Of a stretch of 64,000 nt of DNA, positions 34,854 through 45,753 are shown one piece after another. Both the position numbers and the translations under genes were made by a program. Source of the DNA: Apophysomyces variabilis (lineage: Eukaryota; Mucoromycota; Mucoromycetes; Mucorales; Mucoraceae); the NCBI GenBank assembly GCA_002749535.1, contig MZZL01000401.1, positions 296,796 through 360,795 of the forward strand, given 5' to 3'. Each line of letters starts with the position of its first letter. Position 1 is the stretch's first letter. The notes under the pieces were generated by a model, which had not been told where the DNA came from, searched no databases, and saw nothing but the letters and a program-made list of their open reading frames with translations.

Positions 34854-36580
34854 ATGGAGCAGGCCCACAACGCAGCTGGCCATTCTAAGGTTCCTGCTAA
34901 CGACGAATGTGTTGTTCATATGGAGATGCCTGCATCTGCTCTAACAAACGATCAGTCAATCCTCAAAAGTTCGGACTCATCAGCCGCAGAAGATGACAGT
35001 ACAAACGATGTCTGTTACCCCCTCCCAAAGCCACCCGTCTTTGACATTGATAATGCTCTTGTGGTTCAGACCGATGCTCTTTACTCGTTTATGAACAACG
35101 AAGACGGTGCATATGAAGCACACTACCCTATAGAACGCCAGCTGACCGCTAAACTGGATGACCTATTGGACACCAACCCGGGGAAGGTCACATTGGTCTC
35201 CAGTGCACAAAGTACAAAAGGCGAATATACCAAGGTAGCTTATCCGCTTGCAGATTTAGCATTCTTACATGTTTCGTTTCAGGAGTTTGTAATACAGAAA
35301 TCACTGATAGATCGTTGCACCTTCTATTCGGTCGATGTCGGCTCCATCAAAGGGCAATCTCTACGCGACTTGTTTAGGATGAGGGCTGAAAATAAGGAAC
35401 ATACTGTTTCGGAACTCTTAATTAATACCAGCTGCTGGTGGATCGATATCTTTTCTCCTACAAATGAGGAGATGCGTGCGCTCAGCAAGGTTTGTATCAC
35501 TGATCATCAGGAACTAATGATCTAATTTATAATAGATATTCAGAATTCATCCTTTGACTACCGAAGATATCCAGGCACAAGAATCACGAGAAAAATGTGA
35601 AATATTCCAAAACTATATGTTTGTCAGCTTCCGAAGCTTCGATCATGATATGCAGAGCCCAACGTATCTCGAAGCCGTCAATTTCTACATCATTGTGTTC
35701 AAGGATGGTGTTCTGACCGTGAGTGAAACACATATATAAATGATGCTTGATGTGCTAATGGCTTGGTTACTTAGTTTCGTTTCCAGCCGTTGCCACACCC
35801 TCATAATGTCCGTCGCCGTATCCACCAACTGAAAGATTTTATTCACATCACCCCAGAGTGGATCAACTACGCTCTGATCGATAGTGTCACAGATAGCTTC
35901 GCCCCGCTTATCCAGCAAACAGAGTTGGAAGTCGATTCAATTGATGATTTGGTCCTAGTTTTAGATGGATCAGAGCAAAGGGATATGTTACGAAGAATCG
36001 GAAGTTGCCGTAAAACGGTTATGCAGCTTCTGCGACTCCTTGGCCCAAAGGCTGATGTCGTCCGAAGTTTAATTAAACGATATGAAGACAAATCAAAAGA
36101 GTCTGGGCCGTTGGTCAAGTCTGTCGAACCGGTCGACGCTAATTCGACAGATGAATCCAAGATTCACCATGAAGTCATTCTCTACTTGGGTGATATTCAA
36201 GGTAACACAAGATCTCTCACACGAATGCCCTTCGATGTTGACAAAGCATTTTCATGTTTCCTTTAGATCACATATTGACAATGTTGCAAAACGTAAATCA
36301 TTATGATCTAACGCTTGGACGTGCGCATCGGAACTATCTGGGCCAGATTTCGATTGAAGTATCTCAAGCAGGAAATACTACAAATGAAGTAATCAATCGC
36401 CTAACTTTCTTCGCCACCATCGTCGTTCCGCTCAATTTAGTAGCTGGTCTATTTGGAATGAACGTTCAGGTTCCAGGGCAGGATAACCATGACCTGGTCT
36501 GGTTCTTTTGGATCGTTATGGGAATGATCATATACGTTGTAGTCATGGTCGCCATTGGAAAACGATCTGGATTCTTGTAG
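34854..36580 (+). CDS. CorA/Mnr2-Alr1-type Mg2+ transporter
   Basis: Four exons (34854-35489, 35536-35718, 35775-36201, 36267-36580) sum to 1560 nt, giving 519 aa. A long acidic/Ser N-terminal cytosolic region comes first, then the CorA soluble domain (ISTSCWWIDIFSPT-like text, read here as INTSCWWIDIFSPT; IFRIHPLTTEDIQAQESREK; DGVLTFRFQPLPHPHNVRRR). The stalk helix follows, then two C-terminal membrane helices. The signature GMN is in VVPLNLVAGLFGMNVQVPG near residue 475, the second helix being WFFWIVMGMIIYVVVMVAIG. PHPHNVRRRI is typical of the fungal Alr/Mnr2 branch. Pentameric CorA channels import Mg2+ at the plasma membrane (Alr1) or release it from the vacuole (Mnr2); which applies here cannot be decided. 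The next gene starts about 180 bp downstream on the same strand. Confidence 0.92.
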
Positions 36581-36759
36581 ATGCATGAAGCATAGAGAAT
36601 GTTGCATTCTATTGCGAGTCATTTCAATAAAAATAGAGAACACCGCATTTTTACTGTGGATCGAGGTACAGGATCCGTTACCCATAAGGCTTCCAAGCCA
36701 CAATAGGAGCTACGGCCAATTTTTGGGAGCGCATGGGCACCCGTACCTTCACCTCTACC

Positions 36760-37810
36760 ATGTGGTATGCCAAAGTATATGACCCCATCCAAGCAGGATC
36801 GATCGATGGGACGGATACTGTTCCTCATGACGCTGCGGTAGAAAGAGCTACTCATGTTAAATGTACAGCATTTGATCGTTTCACATTTGACCGACCTATA
36901 TTCCGTAGACAGACCAGCAAAGCGATTTAATACCGATCCTGCTAAAACTATATTTGTAGGAAGACTGAATTTCGATACCACAGAAGGTAATTTGATAATG
37001 AAAAGAAAGACAACAAACAACTGTTTGACATTCCCTACCTATTTCAGAAACTCTCTGCCATTTTTTCGAACAGTATGGTCATATAAAGAATGCACAAGTG
37101 ATTCGCAACCTTGGTACGTTATTAGCTTAAGAGATGAACAAAAATAACCAATTTGCTAAGGTTAATGTTTTGCTACAGTTACTGGCACTTCTCAAGGTTA
37201 TGCTTTCATTACCTTTGAAGATGCTCGTGCTGCTCGAGAGGCATACGAGCGAGCACATGAATCGGTATTGGATGACCATGTACTACTGGTCGATTATGAA
37301 CGCAGTCGATTGATGCCTGGATGGATACCGCGACGCCTTGGAGGTGGATTTGGTGGTAAAAAAGAAAGCGGCCAACTTCGATTTGGCGCGAGAGACCGAC
37401 CTTTCCGTCGTCCGATGTGAGTTAACTTTTTGTTTCTTCTAATGATACTAACCCTGTGAATCAAAAGAAACCTACACAGATTAGAACATAAAACCGTAAC
37501 CATTGATCCAGATCAACGTTTTCACGATAACTGGCGGTCAATTAAACGTGGTATCAACCAAACATCATCTGCGAGGCGTTCGGATGAAGTTACCGAGCAT
37601 CAGCAGGATTCTTGCCATCGCGAATCTCATGATGGACGTACGCAAACATATCGTTCTGGAGGTAGCCGGCATCATCACGATAGGTCACGTAGCAGAGAGA
37701 GAAAGAGGAGGAGGGACATCAATTACAAAGAAAGAGACAGGTATCATAAACGGAGAGATCAAGAACATCGTCACCGTTCGGATTGGTCACATAGCCGGAG
37801 AAGAATATAA
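36760..37810 (+). CDS. SNRNP35: U11/U12 snRNP 35-kDa protein (minor spliceosome)
   Basis: Five exons (36760-36862, 36909-36986, 37048-37113, 37179-37416, 37480-37810) sum to 816 nt, giving 271 aa. The protein binds U11 snRNP and is specific to U12-type splicing. The family signature start is [20 protein letters not shown]. The RRM has RNP2 [10 protein letters not shown] and RNP1 [10 protein letters not shown]. Just after it comes the diagnostic [20 protein letters not shown] followed by [11 protein letters not shown], almost the same as the animal and plant proteins. The C-terminus is Arg/Asp/His-rich ([18 protein letters not shown]), as usual for the family. The first intron (36863-36908, 46 bp) was placed by requiring the RRM frame. 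An upstream in-frame ATG at 36733 is an alternative start. Confidence 0.92.
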
Positions 37811-38861
37811 TTCTTCTGATAACCAAATTGACTTGCATAAAACCGGTGCGGCATGTGCTATAGTCATTCCTTTTTGGATCTATGCTTAGTTTGCTAATTA
37901 AGCATGGAGCTAAGTAACCGTGAAGTCCTAAGTGGATCACCATTTTTCCGTGGTGAAAGGATCCGGCAATGTTTGTCACTAAGCCTGTTGACGAGAAATG
38001 AGCATATTGTATAATGGACCATAAAGCATTCATAAGTTTGCATGCTACCGATCCTACGGAACGAGGAAAGCAGACGATACGAAATCAAAGACCTAGAGTA
38101 GTTATAACTGCAATAGATCAAACATTTAGATAAAATAGAACTTTGGAGTCAGTAAAATATCACACGTTGGTCCGACTTCGTATACCATAGACGAGCATTA
38201 TGTCTCTGCTGCTCATATTGACACTCGGCGGGCTACTACGGCATCTTACCATGTCTGGTGTGCAAGTTTCCGATCTTTGATATATTGTCCGTGATAACAC
38301 AGCGAAAACTTCGGCACACGACTGCATGATACAGGACACTCAGTTGACGGTAACTTTCTGCATCAAATTTCCCAAAACAGACATATTTAGATATTACTGA
38401 CAAAACAGCACAACCGAATTCGCTAGAAAAAGGGGACGAGAAATACAACAGATCATTTCAAACTTGGATATTACACGCAGCAGATGCCATTGACAAAGGG
38501 CATGGCCACTGTTTGAATTTAACAGCCTATTATTAGGCCTCCGCAAATCATATTTACTCTTTAGGAGCGACGCACAATGAAATAGCTTGTTAATCCGTAC
38601 AGATATGGTCAACATACAAGACATGTCACGGCAACGTTGCGTACGATCATATTTATAGGAATTAGAGCTTCAACCAATAGAGCTAGCAATACTGAGAAAT
38701 CAATATTTTCAAAGAGGGCTTTATCCTTGGCAATAAGAACTATCATTTGGATAAGCATGAACAATGACCAAAAAGGGGAGCGGATGTGCATCCAAAAATT
38801 AACAGCGACAACTTGACGTTGGAAGCCTTGTGTTCCTTTTTTACTTTATTTTATCTGTGTT
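37811..38861. other. intergenic, no gene recognised
   Basis: About 1.05 kb between SNRNP35 and the coiled-coil gene. Several short open frames on both strands lack family character. It contains the coiled-coil gene's promoter; the final 30 bp are T-rich. Confidence 0.4.
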
Positions 38862-41750
38862 ATGGTGGACAAAACGGTCAGTGGTGGAACGAAAACAGCA
38901 GCGACGACAACGACAGCCAAACGTAGGTCGGTGCTAGGCGACCTGGGCATTAAGCCCGGGGCAGGAAGCACAGCATCTAAACCTACCAATGCACCGCTGA
39001 AGCGAGCGAACACTGTAACAGGCGCTGCCGCTGCTCGCTCCACAACGGCAACATCGACGGCAAAGCCGGGATCAACACGGCCTCGGCCTCTGTCATTGGT
39101 CGCAAACTCACCCTCAGCAGCCATACCGGAATCACCTCAACGATCAACAAGCTCCTTGAGCCGAACAAGCAATTCATCAACTGGTAGCACTGCAAGCAAA
39201 CCAGGACGCAAAAAGCCAACAACCCCAGCAGCACTTTCCAGTACAGGTACTGCTACACGTAGCCCAGCAGTAGCCTCACCCACGTTGCCCAAACGCCGTT
39301 CTGTCGTGCCAACCGTCTCGGCTCAAAAGCCACCACAGAGTCCAACGGTAACCCGTCGATCCTCGGTTGCTGTTTCCTCGACAGCAACGACAACAAAACG
39401 CAAGTCTTCGCCTGCTGGGTTGGAGTCGCTCCAGGAGGTTAAATCACTTAAGGATAAGGTTTGAAGATATGAAATAGCTGCAGGAAATTAAAAAATCAGG
39501 ATCCGTTGCGATAGTTGGCGGAAAAAGAAGAGATGCTGGAGAAACAGGAGATGACGATAAAGGATTTGCGGAATACAGTGGATCGTCTGGAAAAGGAACG
39601 CTTAGAGCGGCAAACGGACCCAGAAACGCCACTATTGTCTTCATCATCTCATTTGATACCATGTGAATTATCCGTCGATTCCGAGAATCTTGATGAAAGC
39701 AAGGCGAAGACTGCGGTAAAGGAATATAGGCTGTTAAGTCGTATCTCACAAACAACGAAGAACCAAAAGGAATTGCTTCGGATGGAGAAACCGTCTCAAA
39801 ATGAAGGAACATGTGCACAAGAGGTAACCATCAAAGAAAAAGGAAGAAATAATTGAGAAGGAAAAGAGTCTAATTAAGTACAAAGTGTCGGCTGCTTACT
39901 GAGGAAGCAACTCGCAAACTGAAGGTACAGTTGCATAATCTTAACGCGTACATAGGTTTTGATCCCATAATACCAGGAGCAACTTAAAGAAGAGATGAAA
40001 GAAGAGGTGGTGCGATTGCGACAAGAAATGAATGAAAAAGAGAAACATTGGGAGGCGCTGCGATTGGAACAAGATCGACAGCTCGGTAAGCTGACGGCTG
40101 ACCATAAACAGGAGATAACGCAACTGCAAGAAGCACACGAGGTACACATAGTTGCTTTCGATAACCACGGTTTAGTTTCGTTGACGGTTTGTTTTAGAAA
40201 GCCTTGAAAGAAGCTTTAGAGTCATCTTGTCGAGAAAAAGATGCACTTATGGACCGTTTGAAAGAAGAACATGCAAACGAAAAATTGACACTAGAAAAGA
40301 GACTGGAAGAATCCGAGAAACTCCTGGAAGAGTCTCGAAATGCAGCACATATCCGAAAACTAGAGGAACAGCTTAATGAGGCGCATGCATTGTTTGAAAA
40401 GCACAAACGTGAAACGGAACAGAACACTGAGAATCTGGAGCGCCGATTCCGTGACGAGATTCAACAGCTTCAAAATGGAAGTGATGACACGGCTCAAGTA
40501 TGGCTAGAAAAGAACCGGGCAGCACAATTGGAAATCGATCGATTACATGATATGGTACGGCAGCTGACGGAGACGCATCAAAAACAACAAAGTGAGGCGG
40601 AAGAGAATCACGCAAAGACCTTGCAAGAATGGAAAGACAAGTGTGAAGCTTTGGAGACAGAGATAGATAATCAAGCACAGGAGATTACTTCGTTGATGTA
40701 TCAAGTCGAGACTCTTCAAAACTCTCTAGAAGCAGCTACGGCGCGCCTAGAAACGCACACATCTAGTTTGTCAAAGCCAAAGGAAGAACCTGGACGAAAT
40801 TCTGAAGAAAGCCATAGGGCTTGTGAAGAGCGACTGCAAGCTCGTCAGCAGGAATTACAGAATCGAATCAGTGAATTAAAAGAAGCACATGAAGCCCAAT
40901 TAAACCGATTAGGCAACGAAAAAGCGCGGGAATTACAAGACCTTCGTCGAGAACTAGAAGAGACTAAGAATCAGATGAACGCACAAGAGGTCAGTGTGTC
41001 AGTCCATAGTTATTGGTGATAAACCATACCATTTCTGATTTGCAGGAACGACTTCAGTCCATTGTGCAACAGCATAAGCGCGAAATTTCTGTGCTGTACA
41101 AACAGTATCAAGAAGAAATTGATGCTAAAAATCGTGAACTGGATGATTATGCTTATCGTGTCAGAGCACTAGCGACAGCAAAACAAAAGGAAATGGATCT
41201 GCTAAGGGTTGAAACTAGTGAGAAAATCGAAAAGTATGCTCAAGAAATCGAGGGCTATGAGGTGAGTTACCACACACATATAAAAAGAAAAAAAGGGTAA
41301 AAAGACACTTGCCCCATCCTCTTTGGTCTTTTCCTTTCACAACAACAACATTCTATTTATCTCTGTCTTTTCTTTCTTTTGTTTTTCCCTTCTGTGTGCG
41401 AAGTACTGCACTTTGATGATTTAAACTTTACGCGCAAACAAACTACTTTCTTTCTTTCTCTCCTGTTGTTTTTATACCCTATCTACCTTTCTTTTTCGAT
41501 TTTTATATTTTTTTTGTGTCTATAGAAACGTATCCGAGAATACAATGAAACTATCCAAGGCTGGCAGAACCACAAGCAAGCGAACGATCTGATCATAGAG
41601 AAACTGAAAAAGGATTATACCTCAAGTCGTCAGATGAACGATCAGTTAACTCAGTAAGCGATACTTACTCTCTACATGATCACTTTATGCTAACTTATCG
41701 TTTATTGACTCAGTTTGGTCAACCAGTTGCAAAATGAACTCCACAAATAA
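38862..41750 (+). CDS. long coiled-coil protein with basic Ser/Thr-rich head (unknown function)
   Basis: Not recognised by family. Eight exons (38862-39458, 39515-39823, 39904-39924, 39977-40141, 40198-40989, 41046-41261, 41526-41653, 41714-41750) sum to 2265 nt, giving 754 aa with a clean frame. Residues 1-185 are a basic, Ser/Thr/Ala/Pro-rich, disordered head (SVLGDLGIKPGAGSTASKP; several KRRS/TRRSS phosphosite-like strings). From about residue 190 to the end almost everything is heptad-rich coiled coil (LAEKEEMLEKQEM, EERLQARQQELQNRISELKE). A basic, low-complexity head plus long rod is common in microtubule- or cortex-associated scaffolds, which is the best guess. One exon is only 21 nt. 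Intron 6 (41262-41525) is 264 bp and strongly pyrimidine-rich, unlike the others at 53-80 bp. Confidence 0.85.
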
Positions 41751-41956
41751 TACCTACCCATAGAATGGAATAATACCCCTTTTAGCGTAATGGATAAAAA
41801 CTATGAGCTCTTTTCTAAAAACAAGAGCACTGCTTATATTACAATTTGGAGTGCAAGTTGAATATAAAGCACTTATACCAAAACCCCCCTTCGCTTATTG
41901 TGCATGTACGATGATATTGACTGCCATCCGCACTTCATATCAGTCTCAATCCATGT

Positions 41957-42705
41957 CTATTCAATCTTAACTTTGCCAAAAGCCTGTGAAATGATTCTGA
42001 AACTTTGGACAATCAAGGCAAATGGTACCTTTTGAGCCGAGGTTAAATTTCGTCTAAAGTTTTCTTGATCACCTACCAGTATCCAAGGTGAATTAAAGGC
42101 GACAAAGTATATCCAGAAATAGAAAGGATGTGGATCGCAATTCTTGAAGCCATCCGGGAAATCCATGACAAAGTATAATGAACAGCTGAACAGATGGGCC
42201 ATGGATACCAAGAGCTGCCATAAATACTGACTTGGAGAACGCTTCCACAGTGTCCATGCACATAGAAAGCATAATGGGCCCCATGCATGCTAAATTTTTT
42301 TCTTTCTGGTCAATGCACCTTGTCATTGAAAGATCAAGCCAAATTCCTTACCACAGTCAAAGTTTCAAGGGCAAGCAAAAGAGGATCGTTGTATAAGTAA
42401 CGAGAATCCCCATGAGCATATTCCTTCCAAAGTTCCGCCAAAATGTCAGAGCGACCAGCAACATTATCACGTTGGTACAACCAGTAGCCTTCGAAACCAC
42501 AATGCAAGATCCCACAGATGATGAACCAAGAAAGGCGAAGGGAGCTTAACCAGTCATGTTGTCTAGTTCTTGCCAAAAGAAAACTTCCTATACATATGAT
42601 ACCAAATACACCGCCAACGACCATGAGGAGTTCACCCATGGACCGCTGATTGGAAACATAATGAGGAAGATCTAATGTACGTGGGTAATAAGGATGGCTT
42701 GACAT
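41957..42705 (-). CDS. EBP-type sterol delta8-delta7 isomerase
   Basis: Three exons (42352-42705, 42077-42289, 41957-42028) sum to 639 nt, giving 212 aa. Emopamil-binding-protein isomerases shift the sterol ring B double bond in the ER. The N-terminus carries the expected SHPYYPRTLDLPHYVSNQ. Helices follow (ELLMVVGGVFGIICIGSFLL). The catalytic/ligand region has ICGILHCGFEGYWLY, with the conserved His and Glu, and LWKEYAHGDSRYLYNDPLLL. Then come HAWGPLCFLCAWTLWKRSP and HPFYFWIYFVAFNSPWIL. All match EBP in order and length. Dikarya usually rely on the unrelated ERG2 for this step, so use of EBP is a point of interest. The final helix is followed by a short basic tail. The ACT-domain gene starts 75 bp away in the same direction. 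Confidence 0.92.
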
Positions 42706-42779
42706 GGCCACACGGGTCAGGGAACGAAAAAGGCACAGGACGTCGGATTTCCCGATTTTCACTTTATTTGTACATTTGT

Positions 42780-43193
42780 TCAATCTACCACAGATTGTCC
42801 TGGTTTAAGTGTTATGTTTGTTACTGCATCCAAGACACCAATCGCTTTCTCCAAGGTATCTTTCTTCACTAACACATAATCCGTGTCGAAAGTACTGACA
42901 ACGAATACTGGTATCTGATGATCACGGAGAGGATCGACGATGGCCGCTAGAATACCAACCAAGCTAAAGTCCATTTGAGCATCTACTTGAAGACACCGCC
43001 ATCCAGATTCTTTCTTCGTTGCCTGAAGTAATTCTGGCGCAACACTGTCCGAGGGGACCAATAGAGACAGTTCTGATGCAGTCTTGGATATCGTGTACCA
43101 CGGTAAGTTAAGCAGGTCGTACGAAAGCTTATACTCTCTGCTCCATTGATAAAGGGTAAATTCGTCAGGCAATATTCGCAAGGTGATTGTCAT
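42780..43193 (-). CDS. small ACT-domain protein
   Basis: A single-exon gene of 137 aa. It reads MTITLRILPDEFTLYQWSRE at the start, then WYTISKTASELSLLVPSDSV, SGWRCLQVDAQMDFSLVGIL and IPVFVVSTFDTDYVLVKKDT. This is the pattern of the paired ACT-like folds (ACT_7 type, related to CASTOR amino-acid sensors), where the LVGILAAIVDPL loop forms the ligand site. Proteins of this size in fungi are usually annotated only as ACT-domain proteins. A role in binding an amino acid is likely but the ligand is unknown. It lies upstream of, and parallel to, the EBP gene with a 74-bp gap. Confidence 0.8.
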   Translation of the reverse strand: MTITLRILPDEFTLYQWSREYKLSYDLLNLPWYTISKTASELSLLVPSDSVAPELLQATKKESGWRCLQVDAQMDFSLVGILAAIVDPLRDHQIPVFVVSTFDTDYVLVKKDTLEKAIGVLDAVTNITLKPGQSVVD

Positions 43194-43539
43194 TGCTTAA
43201 GAACAGTAGGAGAAAGAAATGTAAGCAAGACGTCATTGGCCGAAATTCCCTTTTTTATAAGGCTGCTGCTGCGTGACATGGGCTAAAAGGCGAAGCAAAA
43301 AACGAAATTAGTCGCCCTTAATTTCAACTTGGATTTACAGTGTTTTTTTGTATTTGTCTGCGTGTTTCTATTTTTTTATTTGCGAACTGGGATTCAAGTA
43401 TTTGCGGAATCCAAAAAATGCTTTTGCATGATTGGATGAAAATATTTGCGGTCAGACTACCCTTCTTTGCGTACAGTCGTGTCCATGTTCACTATTTACT
43501 GAGATAGTTCATTTCAAACCACAGCAAGACGAGTTTATT
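43194..43539. other. 5' region of the ACT-domain gene
   Basis: 346 bp of AT-rich sequence between the ACT gene start and the transposase relic. T-rich tracts lie near 43340-43380. No gene is present. Confidence 0.4.
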
Positions 43540-43895
43540 TAAAGAAGTGGTTCTCTATTTTTACATCTAAGTAAAAAGCTCTCAGAGTGTCTGATCCATC
43601 TTTGACAGTCTAGGCGCTTTATTTTTTGCGCTGCTTGAACAATACGCTCTTGACGGTTATCGTCAACTTGTAAGGGCTCCCTTCTTACCCAGCTTTCACT
43701 TTGGCCCAAAACTCTCTTATTGGGTTGAGAAAGGGAGAGTAGGGAGAAAGATAGAGACATTCGTATCCTCTTTTTTCGACCAACTGCTTAACCTTGACTG
43801 GTGTATGGATGGGTACATTATCTATGACAAGATAATAACCGTTCATTCCGTGGCGATCCAATCTGTTGTGATTGCCTAATAGCCAAAGTTTAAGA
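43540..43895 (-). pseudogene. Tc1/mariner (DDE_3) transposase C-terminal relic
   Basis: The minus strand reads NRLDRHGMNGYYLVIDNVPI followed by HTPVKVKQLVEKRGYECLYL and then SPYSPFLNPIREFWAKVK. This is the end of an IS630/Tc1/mariner DDE domain, with the second Asp in VIDN and the Glu in REFW about 34 residues later. A frameshift follows the KVKAG string (near 43685) and the text continues in another frame as WVRREPLQVDDNRQERIVQA. The N-terminal two thirds are missing or unrecognisable upstream (43900-44250), and terminal inverted repeats were not found. It is a dead fragment. Confidence 0.82.
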
Positions 43896-45753
43896 TATAA
43901 TAGAAGAAAAGGAGAACATAGCTACATTCAGGGAAAATAAAAGTGGAATATAAGGCGATACAATTGAGCAGAACCGGGAACCGGATACCATTGCCCTGAC
44001 AGCTTCTGATGCCATAACTGACAGAAACGGATATGATAGTATCAATGACGTATAGAACGAACGAAGAGGGTTTATTTCCTCTACAGATGTTCCATTCTGT
44101 TCAAGACCTTCTATCAGACTGAGTCCATTTTTACTCTTGGGAGAATTGTTATCTTATCTCTGAATTATTGTCATCCATAAGACATCCATCGATTTTCTTA
44201 TCCATGACTGTGATTTTTGGTTTATAGTAATCACGTACTATTTAAAAGCGAAGGGACAACACCTTTTTGGCTCTTTGGCTCTGTTATCCAAAACATTCCC
44301 GGTATGTACTTCGCATTGATTATATGTACAGAATGACTGATGTCCCTCTTCTGTAACCTTTAGCCTGCATGACCTCTGTCCCGAACCACCTTGGTTGTGT
44401 GAGTAAGCTCCCTGCTCCACTCGGTAAGTGAAAACGAAATTTTATCTGTTTATGCACAGTGTCATTCATTATCTTCTGCTTCCAAGTCCTCGCCAGGTGT
44501 TGCATCGCTTCAAGTCCTCTGCAGTGCGTTACACTCTAACCGGCCAATCCATGGAAGCCGTGCCTCTCTCTCGCCGCCCCCACCGATACAGGTGCGGGGC
44601 CGGCCCCTACCTTTGGGTAGGATTACCCTTTGGAGATAAGTGAAAATAAAAAAGATGTCAAGCTATCCTTCCATTTACTAACCATGAACATTCTTTTACG
44701 CTGCTCGAATGAATTTTGTGTCCACGGAAGGGACAAGTTCACGTAAGTAAAATATATTTCCCGCATAATCCATTTACTAATGACGCATATTTCTATCCCT
44801 TTTAGCGCAAACTTGATCCTTGCATGGACGCAAAATTTATTTAGAGTAGCGTAAAAATTGTTGAATAAACAGTATGTGCAAACGCCAAAAGCAAATGTGT
44901 GAATTAATTATATGATCCTACAGCATTAGCACCAAAGTTTAGTATGGCCTGTTTCAAGACATGACTTATCACTGATAGGGGGGGTTAAAACCTGCATCTC
45001 ATCGAACCTGCTAGAGAAAACGCTCAAGCATACGGAGGCTCAGTGATACCCTCACAGCCAGCTCACCAAATTGATTGATGAACAAACATAGACTTAGAAG
45101 ACGTCCTATAACAAAAAGTTGTTTCCTTTTGTTTTCCTATGTTCGCTTTGCATTCTCACTTGAATGTTTCTTGCTTTGTTGTATATGCCTTCAGAAGCTG
45201 ATCCAGCACCACAACAGCGACTTTTCTGATAGTGCCGTATGTGGTTAATGTAAAGTTTGAATTGCAGTAAATGAAAAACACTTCAGAACGACAGTTTTAT
45301 TTCTGTTTGCTGCAGGCAAGCTGGGGCCAATCGAAGAACAAATTAGTTTTTCGGTAAGAGCAAATAGCATGCCAGGGAAAGCAAGCGCACCGAACCGGTT
45401 AAATCCTATTAATGTCAATCACAGATCTTTTAACGAAAGCAAAAGACGAGATCCGTGCCGTTTCTTTTCTGAGAGCCGACGGTTTGTCCCAAAACAAAAA
45501 AATCAGGGCTTAAACAGGTGACCAATCTAAGACACCTCTATAGGCTGTGTCACGTAACAGTATGGAGACACAAGCAGGAAAGAAATATTTCGTATACCAC
45601 CATATACTGTTTTTTTCTCTTCCTTTTCTACTTCCTTGTTAGTCAGGAAGTAAGAACAATAAAACAAAGTTAAACCAAACTAACCGATTATTGCAATCCG
45701 ATGCCACGTTATAAACAGAATATACCAAGTTCACCACACAATAAACGTTTGGT
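43896..45753. other. gene-poor spacer with possible transposon debris
   Basis: No gene can be supported. The first few hundred bases may be the decayed N-terminal part of the Tc1/mariner relic. A GC-rich patch lies at 44510-44610 (GCCGCCCCCACCG, GCGGGGCCGGCCCC) in an otherwise AT-rich region. A G7 run is near 44980. Open frames of 60-71 codons here are unsupported. Confidence 0.4.
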
